Positions 1-8,005 of a stretch of DNA of 11,004 nucleotides are shown here, in pieces. The DNA is taken from positions 1 to 11,004 of the forward strand of contig USPQ01000094.1 in NCBI GenBank assembly GCA_900556625.1, read 5' to 3'. The position numbers and the translations under genes were made by a program. The first letter of the stretch is position 1, and the number at the start of each line of letters is the position of its first letter. This stretch comes from an uncultured Bacteroides sp. Lineage in GTDB: Bacteria; Bacteroidota; Bacteroidia; Bacteroidales; Bacteroidaceae. The notes beneath the pieces are model-generated. The model searched no databases. It saw nothing but the letters and a program-made list of their open reading frames with translations, and was not told the origin of the DNA.

Positions 1-2
1 GT

Positions 3-506
3 CCGGAAAGCAGTGTCGCTTCCTGGGCTTTCCGTTTTGCCGGTTCATTCCCGGACATTCTGACTGTGTTAAGCGGCATGACTTATATGGAGCATCTGCA
101 AGATAATCTCCGTACTTATTCTCCTTTGGAACCATTGACAGATGAAGAAAAAGAGTTTCTCGAAGAAACGGCACAATTAATGTTGAAATATCCAACGATC
201 CCTTGCAACGACTGCAAATATTGTATGCCATGTCCGTATGGGTTGGATATACCCGCTGTGTTGTTACATTACAACCGTTGCGTCAATGAAGGGAATGTCC
301 CCAGGAACGGGCAGGATGAGAATTATGCAAAAGCCCGGCGTGCTTTTCTAGTCGGATATGACCGTAGCGTGCCCAAACTTCGTCAGGCAAGCCATTGTAT
401 CGGTTGTAACCAGTGTGTGGCACACTGTCCGCAGAACATTGATATTCCGAAAGAGCTGCATCGGATAGATCAGTTCGTAGAACAATTAAAACAAGGTACT
501 TTATAA
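3..506 (+). CDS. Aldo/keto reductase with C-terminal 4Fe-4S ferredoxin-type domain (3' part only)
   Basis: The reading frame is open from the left edge of the window, so the gene starts outside it. The GTG at 66 is an internal valine codon, not a start. Visible upstream residues (SVASWAFRFAGSFPDILTVLSGM) match the end of the TIM-barrel of COG1453-type aldo/keto reductases, oxidoreductases that use NAD(P)H. The C-terminal portion holds two cysteine clusters: CNDCKYCMPCP (from nt 204) and CIGCNQCVAHCP (from nt 396). Each is followed by a D-I-P motif, as expected for a ferredoxin-like domain carrying two 4Fe-4S centres. All eight cysteines are present, so this end looks functional. The protein is probably cytoplasmic; its substrate is unknown. 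It is followed after 8 bp by the DUF1893 gene and is likely cotranscribed with it. Family assignment is firm; the physiological role is not. Confidence 0.9.
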   Translation, partial: PESSVASWAFRFAGSFPDILTVLSGMTYMEHLQDNLRTYSPLEPLTDEEKEFLEETAQLMLKYPTIPCNDCKYCMPCPYGLDIPAVLLHYNRCVNEGNVPRNGQDENYAKARRAFLVGYDRSVPKLRQASHCIGCNQCVAHCPQNIDIPKELHRIDQFVEQLKQGTL

Positions 507-514
507 AAGAAAAG

Positions 515-946
515 ATGGAAGGATTAATCAATTTACTACATACGGGAGGATATTCCTGTACTATTGCCAACAAAGGAGAAATCCGCACTTTCACTCAACG
601 CGGTGTGGCTGATATCTATGATTTACTGACCCAGGAACCGGAGTTTCTTAAAGGAGCTTCGATTGCTGATAAGGTGGTTGGGAAGGGAGCTGCCGCCCTG
701 ATGATTCTGGGAGGTATCAAAGAGTTATATACTGATATTATCAGTACCAAAGCTCTGGAGTTGCTTCAGAAATCAGATATAAAAGTTAGTTTTACAGAGA
801 AAGTACCTTTTATCCGGAACCGTAACCATACAGGAGGATGTCCTGTAGAAACAATGTGCAGCAAAGTGGAATCAGCAGAGGAGATATTACCGCTAATTGG
901 TGATTTCCTCGAAAGAATCAGAAGTAAAAATAGAAGAGTAATTTGA
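515..946 (+). CDS. DUF1893 / TM1506-like protein
   Basis: This 143-residue soluble protein has no signal peptide or membrane segment. Its layout fits the DUF1893 family, whose structural representative TM1506 has a cytidine-deaminase-like fold (recalled family knowledge, not computed here). Visible landmarks are a glycine-rich ADKVVGKGAAALMILGG stretch (residues 51-67), at the place where deaminases carry their first zinc motif, and C-P-V-E-T-M-C (109-115) near the second. The canonical H-A-E and P-C-x-x-C zinc signatures are not intact, so catalytic deaminase activity should not be assumed. The length is normal for the family. The ATG lies 8 bp after the reductase stop, and the next gene begins 18 bp after this stop, which supports cotranscription. 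The biochemical function is unknown. Confidence 0.82.
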   Translation: MEGLINLLHTGGYSCTIANKGEIRTFTQRGVADIYDLLTQEPEFLKGASIADKVVGKGAAALMILGGIKELYTDIISTKALELLQKSDIKVSFTEKVPFIRNRNHTGGCPVETMCSKVESAEEILPLIGDFLERIRSKNRRVI

Positions 947-964
947 ACTTAAAAAACAATAAAC

Positions 965-1477
965 ATGGAAACAACTACTGTAAAGTTCTATTCACTAAAT
1001 TACAACGATGTGAAAACCTATTGGGCAGCCTTGTTATTCATCGTTGGTAATATTCTTTTCCCACAATTATTCCATCTCATGCCTCAAGGAGGAATAATCT
1101 GGCTACCAATCTATTTCTTCACACTGATTGGAGCTTATAAGTACGGATGGAAAGTCGGCTTATTGACAGCTATTCTTTCACCTATTATCAATTCCTTATT
1201 TTTCGATATGCCCGCCCCTGCAGTATTACCCGCAATTTTACTGAAATCCATACTACTTGCCATAACTGCCGGTTGGGCTGCACAACGTTTCGGACGTATT
1301 TCTATCCCGGTATTGATTGGTGTAGTACTTATTTATCAGGCCGTAGGTACTTTAGGAGAATGGATATATAATGGTAATTTTTACAGTGCTATTCAAGATT
1401 TCCGTATCGGAATTCCCGGGATGTGCCTGCAAGTATTAGGAGGCTATACATTCATCAAGTATCTGATTCGCAAATAA
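965..1477 (+). CDS. Putative ECF transporter S component-like membrane protein
   Basis: This 170-residue protein is strongly hydrophobic, with about six predicted helices (roughly residues 18-35, 43-60, 62-82, 84-106, 111-131 and 146-166). The size and helix count match the substrate-capture S components of energy-coupling factor (ECF) importers, inner-membrane proteins that bind vitamins or similar small molecules. No residue pattern that would name the substrate is recognised. The energising subunits EcfA and EcfT are not in the window, so it would need to share a module encoded elsewhere or work alone. It follows the DUF1893 gene by 18 bp on the same strand. Its TAA lies 1 bp from the stop of the convergent HTCS gene. 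Other small six-helix families remain possible. Confidence 0.65.
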   Translation: METTTVKFYSLNYNDVKTYWAALLFIVGNILFPQLFHLMPQGGIIWLPIYFFTLIGAYKYGWKVGLLTAILSPIINSLFFDMPAPAVLPAILLKSILLAITAGWAAQRFGRISIPVLIGVVLIYQAVGTLGEWIYNGNFYSAIQDFRIGIPGMCLQVLGGYTFIKYLIRK

Positions 1478-1478
1478 A

Positions 1479-4400
1479 TCAATCGGTCGCCTCTTCCTCT
1501 TCGGGTTCATCTTCTACTACAACAACAGAGGAGAGGCTTTTCCCTTCTTTAGCGTACGTGCTAGGACTCATTCGATAATATTTTTTAAATACTTCCCGAA
1601 AATACTTTGTTTCCGAGAAACCACTCATATCTGCTATTTCTCCGATATTATGTTCACCTTCTTTTAATAATCGTGCTGCATATTTTAAACGAGTCACCCG
1701 AATTAATGCTGTCGGAGATTGTCCGGTCAACGCTTTCAATTTACTATATAAACTAGTACGGCTCACGCCCTGTAATTCACAAAGCTTGTCAACGCAAAAA
1801 TCAGTATTATCGATATTCTTTTCAATATTTTTCTTGACCTCCGATATGAATTTCCAGTCGAGACTATTCATTCCATTTGCTGATGGTACAGGCTCGGAGT
1901 CTATTTCAAGATTAGCATACCGCTGACGCAATAAAGCACGGTTGGACAAAAGGTTGGCAATACTCGCCTTCAATAACTTCACACTGAAGGGTTTGACGAT
2001 ATATTCATCTGCACCGATTGTGAGTCCATCAAGAATATTTTTCTCATCCCCCAAAGCTGTAAGTAATAATACCGGAATGTGTGAAGTTTCAACATCCTTC
2101 TTAATAGCAGCACAGAGTTCATCTCCTTGCATTTCAGGCATCATAACATCGGAAAGAATAAGTTCCGGCCAGAATTCTTTTACTATCACTAAAGCCTCCC
2201 TGCCATTACAACAGGCTTGCACATAATATTGGGGAGAAAGCAGACTAACCAAGTAAGAACGTAATTCATCATTATCTTCTACAATAAGGATACGTTGCAT
2301 TTCTTTCTTGGCTGTGACAACTTCTGTATTTGCTACATTTGAAAAAACATTCGGTACTGTTAGTTCCGGTGTTTGTAGCTGAATCTTAGAGGAGGAAGCC
2401 GAAGTTGCCTCCTGAGTACTCTTATTGTTTTTGGGAAATATAATTTGAACAGTCGTCCCTTGATGTTCCACACTTTTAATCTGAATCTTACCCTTGTGCA
2501 GACGAACCAACTTTCCAACCAACATTAGTCCTATGCCACTGCCCGTGACTTTAGAATTGATGGCATTACTGGCACGGAAATGAAGTTTGAACAACTTCCG
2601 TTGTTCAGAGGCAGGAATACCGATACCTGTATCACTAATAACCACCTTCCAAAAATCATTCATATCAGAGACAGAGACACTGACCTTGCCATTTTCTGCT
2701 GTATATTTCAATGAATTCGATATAATATTTTTCAGAATAGAATCCATTTTCTCTTTATCAAACCATACATTCAAGTAGTTGAAATTACTCTCATAAGTAA
2801 AATCTATATGTTTGATAGTAGCATACGAAGAGAAACTATTACATACATCCTTCAAATATGTGTTCAATTCATATTCTGAGATGCTCAACTCGGAAGAATA
2901 TACGTCAGCACGTTCAAAGTTGATAAGATTAGTCGCCAATCGCAAAAGGGAGTCTACATTCCTTAATGCAGCCTTTGTACGGGTTATTCCGTTGTCAGTA
3001 AGGGGTTCTTCGTCTAGGAGTTCTTCCAAAGGCGCTTTTATCATAGTAAGTGGAGTCCGTATATCGTGAGCTGTATTAATAAAAAATTGGGTTTTCTCAT
3101 CTGATATGTTCTTTTGTTTCCTGAGATTTATCACACGTAAAATAAAAGAGAATCCCCAAATAACCAATGGTATATAACATAGGATAGCCCACCAACTCAA
3201 CCAAAAAGGGTGTGCGATAATGACTTTCATTGTACGTTCTTCAAAAATAACATCATGCTCTTCTCTGGATATAGCGCGTACGTGTAAAGTATATTTTCCC
3301 GGAGGCAGATTGGTGAAACGTATCAGACTATTTGTTCCCGGCTGTGTCCATTTTTCATAGAACCCTTCCAACTTCCAGGAATAAAATGTATTACCCGGAG
3401 AATCATAACTGATAGTGGAGACTTTTAGAGAAAAGGTATTTTGGTCATGTTTCAGTTTCAATACATCTGTTTCGTCTATACATTCTTTTAAAGGAGAGTC
3501 TTTGCCGTCCGGATAAACAGGCTGATAAGATACATGAAAATCACTGAATATCATTCTGGAAAATTTATAAGAAGGGAACTTTACATTCTCCGGAACTTCA
3601 ATAGCCCCGTCCGTACTACCAAATACAAAACTTTTATTCATACGTAATGTACCCGAAGAAGCATTAAAATAGGCAGGTAACAATCCTTCTCCTCTAGTCC
3701 AATTATGAAAATGTTTCTCTTTTACAAAAAAACAAGTAATACCATTTTCCGTACTCATCATAATACGACCGTCCACTTCAGGTAAAATTGTAAAAATCCG
3801 ATTGGAAACTAATGCGGAATTGTCTGTATAATAGTGCTCAAAAGACTGTTTCTGTATATTGTATACAAATACTCCTGCTCCATTCGTGCCAATATATAGC
3901 AATCCATCATTTGCCTGGTAAAGTGAATTGATATATACACCTTCCAACTCTGATCTAACATATTGATATTTACCGGAATTTCTATCCAATAAGTATAATC
4001 CGGAGGCTGTTCCAATCCACATATGATCTTTGTCATGTTCAACAATTGAAGTGACAGATGACACTCCCGGATATAGGCGTACCTCATTCGTTTCTAAATC
4101 AAAGCACTTTAGATTATAATATCCCCCGGACCATATATTTCCTTTCGAGTCTTTTATCATATCACGGATATATTTATCGGGGCGCATATTAACGGAAGTA
4201 AGCAGGTATGGAGAGAAATATTCAACGGACAATTTATGCTTGTTTATTTTATAAATTCCCGAAGTATAGCCTCCTGCCCAGATTATGCCGGGAGAAACTT
4301 CACACAAAGTAATAAAGATATGATTTTTATCTTTTAATTGACGGTCAAAAGAACTTAGGAATGAATGCCATTGTCCTGTGGAGGAGTGGTATAAACTAAT

Positions 4401-5492
4401 TCCATTGCTGGTTCCAAACCATAAGTCTCCATCGCTATCCTCAATTACCGCATGCACCTGATCATTGATTAATGATTGTTTATTACCCATTGAATGTTTC
4501 ATCCAATGATAATTCTCATACCGATAATCTATAACAGTGATTCCGGTAGGGTAGTTGGAAAGCCAGATTCTCTTTTCTTCATCGACAAAAACATTATTAA
4601 TATTATTACCATTCATTTCATTATAGCTTTGATAGTTGGCTACAATGTATTGCTCCATCTGGCAGGTATTTATATTAATCTTATAGACTCCCATGCCTTC
4701 AGTTGATATCAATAACTGTGATTCATCCAATGGTGCCATGCAGGTAATACTTACATCACTTAAATCAACTTCGGGCTTTATTATTTCCCGGTTATTCATA
4801 TCATATACAAATAGGCCTCTCTCAAACGAACCGATAAGCAGTCGTTTTGATGCTTGATGGTAATATAATTCGTTTACCTGCACATGGAAATAATCCAATG
4901 TTTCGGCAGGAATAATTTTCAAAGTACCATTTTCCAATTTAAGATATCGAACACCAGTCTCCGTTGATATAAAAAAATGATGGTCGTCCACTTGTTCGAT
5001 TGCAGTGATGTTGCTGTGTAGAATATTGGTAAATTGAAGTATCTGAGCATTTTCTGTGTTATACAATAATATGGAGTGTTTACGGCATAACCAAATATTA
5101 TTATTCCGGTCCATATAGCCGTAACTAATGGTTTCCAGACTATTCGGCAACTTATATACCAGCTTGAAATCATCATATTTCCTTTCATATTGGAAGACAC
5201 GTCCTTGTTTGCCAATCACCCATGTTCCTATATGGGGATTGGTATATATCCATCCTAAATGAATAGGAGATTCCAGAGAATTATCATCTTTATTCAGTCT
5301 ATAATGTTTGATATCCTTGCCATTGTAGCGATCCATGCCTTCATTGGTAAGAAACCACATATATCCTTCAGCGTCTTTTTGTATACTGAATATCCTTCGA
5401 TTGCTCAAACCTTCTTCTATCCCTATATATTTGTATGTTTGTGCAGTGACCCAAATAGGAAAAAAGAGGAGAATATAGATGATGTATTTCAT
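1479..5492 (-). CDS. Hybrid two-component system (HTCS) sensor kinase/AraC-type regulator
   Basis: This 1337-residue one-chain signalling protein has the full HTCS layout. A signal peptide ends near A17. Repeated Reg_prop blades fill about 20-690 (for example GDLWFGTSNG at 355-364 and MWIGTASG at 491-498), giving the two-propeller periplasmic sensor. A Y_Y_Y domain occupies about 695-760 and a membrane helix about 763-788. The HisKA H-box AHDIRTPL places the phosphoacceptor at H809. The ATPase has an N-box near N926, DTGIGIP at 954-960 and GSGIGL at 984-989. The receiver has E1072/D1073, phosphoacceptor D1115, T1145 and K1167. An AraC-type helix-turn-helix covers about 1211-1316. All key residues are present, so it looks active. 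An acidic tail (1317-1337) follows the HTH. The signal is probably a periplasmic ligand, and the protein should bind DNA from the inner membrane. It follows an exporter operon on the same strand, which suggests that operon as a target. No SusC/SusD pair is nearby. Confidence 0.96.
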   Translation of the reverse strand: MKYIIYILLFFPIWVTAQTYKYIGIEEGLSNRRIFSIQKDAEGYMWFLTNEGMDRYNGKDIKHYRLNKDDNSLESPIHLGWIYTNPHIGTWVIGKQGRVFQYERKYDDFKLVYKLPNSLETISYGYMDRNNNIWLCRKHSILLYNTENAQILQFTNILHSNITAIEQVDDHHFFISTETGVRYLKLENGTLKIIPAETLDYFHVQVNELYYHQASKRLLIGSFERGLFVYDMNNREIIKPEVDLSDVSITCMAPLDESQLLISTEGMGVYKININTCQMEQYIVANYQSYNEMNGNNINNVFVDEEKRIWLSNYPTGITVIDYRYENYHWMKHSMGNKQSLINDQVHAVIEDSDGDLWFGTSNGISLYHSSTGQWHSFLSSFDRQLKDKNHIFITLCEVSPGIIWAGGYTSGIYKINKHKLSVEYFSPYLLTSVNMRPDKYIRDMIKDSKGNIWSGGYYNLKCFDLETNEVRLYPGVSSVTSIVEHDKDHMWIGTASGLYLLDRNSGKYQYVRSELEGVYINSLYQANDGLLYIGTNGAGVFVYNIQKQSFEHYYTDNSALVSNRIFTILPEVDGRIMMSTENGITCFFVKEKHFHNWTRGEGLLPAYFNASSGTLRMNKSFVFGSTDGAIEVPENVKFPSYKFSRMIFSDFHVSYQPVYPDGKDSPLKECIDETDVLKLKHDQNTFSLKVSTISYDSPGNTFYSWKLEGFYEKWTQPGTNSLIRFTNLPPGKYTLHVRAISREEHDVIFEERTMKVIIAHPFWLSWWAILCYIPLVIWGFSFILRVINLRKQKNISDEKTQFFINTAHDIRTPLTMIKAPLEELLDEEPLTDNGITRTKAALRNVDSLLRLATNLINFERADVYSSELSISEYELNTYLKDVCNSFSSYATIKHIDFTYESNFNYLNVWFDKEKMDSILKNIISNSLKYTAENGKVSVSVSDMNDFWKVVISDTGIGIPASEQRKLFKLHFRASNAINSKVTGSGIGLMLVGKLVRLHKGKIQIKSVEHQGTTVQIIFPKNNKSTQEATSASSSKIQLQTPELTVPNVFSNVANTEVVTAKKEMQRILIVEDNDELRSYLVSLLSPQYYVQACCNGREALVIVKEFWPELILSDVMMPEMQGDELCAAIKKDVETSHIPVLLLTALGDEKNILDGLTIGADEYIVKPFSVKLLKASIANLLSNRALLRQRYANLEIDSEPVPSANGMNSLDWKFISEVKKNIEKNIDNTDFCVDKLCELQGVSRTSLYSKLKALTGQSPTALIRVTRLKYAARLLKEGEHNIGEIADMSGFSETKYFREVFKKYYRMSPSTYAKEGKSLSSVVVVEDEPEEEEATD

Positions 5493-5544
5493 ATAGGCAT
5501 TTGTTTTTAACGACTTCTAATAAGCATTGGGAAATAAAAGTTAA

Positions 5545-5576
5545 CAAACTTATACAAAAGCAATGAGAAAAACAAA
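5545..5576 (-). promoter_or_regulatory. Candidate Bacteroidales promoter for the HTCS gene
   Basis: On the minus strand, TAAGTTTG (5552-5545) fits the Bacteroides -7 consensus TAnnTTTG. A TTTG (5576-5573) sits 20 bp upstream as the -33 element. Transcription would begin near 5538, giving a leader of roughly 45 nt before the ATG at 5492. This would let the regulator be expressed independently of the exporter operon. It is a motif match only. Confidence 0.55.
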
Positions 5577-5581
5577 GAAAT

Positions 5582-5595
5582 ATAGAATATTCTAT
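5582..5595. promoter_or_regulatory. 14-bp perfect palindrome upstream of the HTCS promoter
   Basis: ATAGAATATTCTAT is a perfect 14-bp palindrome 5 bp upstream of the putative -33 element of the HTCS gene, a plausible place for a dimeric regulator to bind. It is very AT-rich, so chance occurrence is possible. No known operator is recognised. Confidence 0.3.
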
Positions 5596-5596
5596 T

Positions 5597-5621
5597 AAAA
5601 ACTTTCATTTAGAAAGTTTTT
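5597..5621 (-). terminator. Hairpin at the end of the exporter operon
   Basis: A perfect 10-bp inverted repeat (AAAAACTTTC / GAAAGTTTTT, 5-nt loop) overlaps the last codons and stop of the second permease. On the minus strand the 3' arm ends in GTTTTT, as in a factor-independent terminator. The stem has only two G-C pairs, so it may be leaky and allow some readthrough into the HTCS gene. Confidence 0.4.
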
Positions 5622-6813
5622 TGTTACTAAAGTTGTTTTTTTGACTTGCTAAGTTGCTTTTATAGACCCATATGCTAATAATAAAATAAACAATCGTCTG
5701 AATCCACAAAGTTATATATTCCGGTTTTATGTCTGCCATATCGGCACCCATAGAGTTTAGCTTTACAAAGGCAAGTGTACCCGGTGCAGCCGGAAGAATA
5801 TAGTGTACTATTTTCCAATACCACGGCATTAATTCCATAGGATAAGAAACTCCGGAAAGAAATATTAATCCAACCGAAAAAAAAGCAATCATGAGTAATG
5901 GAGCTTCCGAATCTGTAAAATATCGCGAAGCAGCCAATCCTAAAAAAGAAGTGGCCATCAGATAAGGTATTAACAATAATATAATGTAAAATCCATTTCC
6001 AATATTAGGAATACTAAAGAAATAGGGAAGGAGTCCTAATAAGAAAAAAGAAAAGACTGCATATAAGGCACAATATACAAAAGTTTTTCCCGTCACCAAA
6101 CGAATGGCAACTCCCCAGCCATACCCAAAAGGTGTATAAGCACGAATTCCTCTGTTGGCATGTTCGTCACCGGTCAACATACCTATCACCATTAGCAAAG
6201 TCTGGAAAATAATGATCATCATGACTGCCGGAATCAGATAAGAGCCATATCCTTCCGTATAATTATAGAGTGCAGTTCCCACTACATTTATCGGTTTTGC
6301 CATAGCTACTGCCAATAATCCTTGAGGGGGTAAAAAAACAGCACCATCCGACCGATATTTATCATTGATAGCTAACATGACACGTGAAGAAGCGCCTTGT
6401 AATGCTTCAAAATAGAGGAAGGCATCGGTCGTTGCATATAAAGAAAATACAGCTTCATCTCCGCGAAATACCCGCTCCTCAAAATCATGCGGCAAGTAAA
6501 GTATTCCTTGCACTTTTCCTTCTTTCATCCACTCTTTGGCTTCATGATAGTCAATTGCCTGATCATAAATTTCCGCTTGAGGGGTCGCATCCAGCCATCG
6601 AATAAAATTACGACTCAATTCGCTGTGGGAATTATCAACAACGGCAACAGGAACATCCGTTACAATATTAGGAGCGTACATATAATTATAAAGCAATCCA
6701 TACATGAAAATTCCTCCCATCAACACCAGTAAAACAGCATAACTAGTACTTATGGCAAGAAACTCCCGACGGATAACAAATGATAGCTGTTGTAATTTAC
6801 TTAATGTTTTCAT
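5605..6813 (-). CDS. ABC-2 type permease, second of a pair
   Basis: This 402-residue inner-membrane protein has the ABC2_membrane_3 layout: one N-terminal helix (about 24-44), a large extracytoplasmic region (about 45-190), then five helices (about 192-213, 242-266, 274-297, 303-322 and 366-384). The motif SGVSYPMELMP (320-330) near the fifth helix is typical of ABC-2 exporters of the YhhJ/YbhR/YbhS type. It would form the membrane channel with the neighbouring permease and pass substrate to the HlyD and TolC partners. Its ATG lies inside the preceding permease gene (17-bp overlap), which points to translational coupling. No Walker A or ABC signature motif is present, so the ATPase must be a separate protein. 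The substrate is unknown; drugs, lipids or bile-like amphiphiles are possible guesses. Confidence 0.92.
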   Translation of the reverse strand: MKTLSKLQQLSFVIRREFLAISTSYAVLLVLMGGIFMYGLLYNYMYAPNIVTDVPVAVVDNSHSELSRNFIRWLDATPQAEIYDQAIDYHEAKEWMKEGKVQGILYLPHDFEERVFRGDEAVFSLYATTDAFLYFEALQGASSRVMLAINDKYRSDGAVFLPPQGLLAVAMAKPINVVGTALYNYTEGYGSYLIPAVMMIIIFQTLLMVIGMLTGDEHANRGIRAYTPFGYGWGVAIRLVTGKTFVYCALYAVFSFFLLGLLPYFFSIPNIGNGFYIILLLIPYLMATSFLGLAASRYFTDSEAPLLMIAFFSVGLIFLSGVSYPMELMPWYWKIVHYILPAAPGTLAFVKLNSMGADMADIKPEYITLWIQTIVYFIISIWVYKSNLASQKNNFSNKKLSK

Positions 6814-7981
6814 ATTTATGACTTTCTATAGCTCGTTTTAAATGGGGTAGTAATGACAAAGCCAGCAAGGGGAAGATGCAGAGTATCACCATTGACGGCC
6901 AAAGATAGATGAATCCACCACCTCCGTAAAGCATGGTTTGTATCATCTCTGTAAAATGACGGACAGGGAACAGATAAGAGGCATCTCTTACTAACGGATA
7001 CATATTAGAAACCGGAAAAGTTACTCCAGATAAAGTAGCCCCCAATGAACCTACCATAGAAACAACACTTATTACCAGAGAGACTGCCGGGAACAGGGAA
7101 AATATGAATAATCCGAGAGCCTGTGTAGCAATAACAAAGAGTACGGTTATCATGTTTATCAGCCACCAGCTTCCTTGAAAAGGAATATGCAGGATACCGA
7201 ACATGACATAATTACCCAGCCATCCTATCAGAATATATATAAAGGTATAGGGGAGTAGTTTACCCAAAACGGCAGTTATCATATTGCCTTTAGCAGTAGC
7301 CAGCCAATCTGTAGCTGTGCGGAACTTGATTTCAATTCCGACTGTATATACGGTAGTCAGGAGAATCAATACCTGAAATAATACGAAAAAAAACGGCTGG
7401 CTCAGATAAACGGAATAATCCAGGCTCGGATTATATATCGGGTGGTTGTTGGCTTGTACCGGTAACAGGAATGTAGTAATTTGCTGTTGGTCTGCCCCGA
7501 GAGATACCGCTTCCATTATAATGGGAGATAAGGATACGGGAGCCAATGACGTTTCAAAGGCAGCCATGAGCTCACCACCTACCGACAACAAGGCATAATG
7601 ATAATAATAGGAAAGAGTTGCATTCTTTCCGGTGATAGCATTCTGTTCAAATCTCGGAGGTATGGAAAGATACCCGTAGATTTCTTTTTTCTGTACGGCC
7701 TCGCGGGCTGCAGCCTCATTTACATAATGTTTTACTACCTTAAAAGTGGGCACTGCAGAGATATTCCGTGTAATAGCCCGTGAAGTAGCAGTATTGTCTT
7801 GGTCGATAATGCCTATCGGGATATTCTCCATCTGCCCGTTACCGAAAATGGTAGCCATAAAAAAGAGAGTAAACAACGGCAGGACAATACAGACACCGAA
7901 ATAAAGGCGTCGTGACGTCATTCGCCGCCACTCTCTGAGCAGTACGGAGCGAAAAGGTGAATATGTTTGTGATAAATCCAT
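6797..7981 (-). CDS. ABC-2 type permease, first of a pair
   Basis: This 394-residue inner-membrane protein is a diverged relative of the following permease with the same plan: an N-terminal helix (about 28-47), an extracytoplasmic region to about 190, and five further helices (about 195-217, 241-265, 272-297, 300-322 and 357-378). SGVTFPVSNMYP (318-329) is the ABC-2 signature region. Both permeases also share a V/I-P-I/V-x-V/I-x-D motif just after the first helix (here IPIGIID, 54-60). The two proteins probably form a heterodimer. The ATG lies 24 bp after the HlyD-type gene stop, and the gene end overlaps the next permease by 17 bp, so this is a tight operon. No nucleotide-binding domain is fused to it. 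Confidence 0.92.
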   Translation of the reverse strand: MDLSQTYSPFRSVLLREWRRMTSRRLYFGVCIVLPLFTLFFMATIFGNGQMENIPIGIIDQDNTATSRAITRNISAVPTFKVVKHYVNEAAAREAVQKKEIYGYLSIPPRFEQNAITGKNATLSYYYHYALLSVGGELMAAFETSLAPVSLSPIIMEAVSLGADQQQITTFLLPVQANNHPIYNPSLDYSVYLSQPFFFVLFQVLILLTTVYTVGIEIKFRTATDWLATAKGNMITAVLGKLLPYTFIYILIGWLGNYVMFGILHIPFQGSWWLINMITVLFVIATQALGLFIFSLFPAVSLVISVVSMVGSLGATLSGVTFPVSNMYPLVRDASYLFPVRHFTEMIQTMLYGGGGFIYLWPSMVILCIFPLLALSLLPHLKRAIESHKYENIK

Positions 7982-8005
7982 TCTATGATTAATTTTATTT
8001 GCCGA

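Noticed and set aside
66..68. GTG at 66 as the start of a small ferredoxin-like gene
   Set aside because: The frame stays open to the left edge with residues matching the aldo/keto reductase barrel, so this codon is internal.
283..594. Minus-strand frame of 103 codons across the reductase and DUF1893 genes
   Set aside because: It overlaps two recognisable genes on the other strand and has no recognisable motif.
1942..3069. Several plus-strand open frames of 63-94 codons inside the HTCS gene
   Set aside because: They lie antisense to an intact coding region with clear domains and have low-complexity, non-protein-like translations, so they are shadows.
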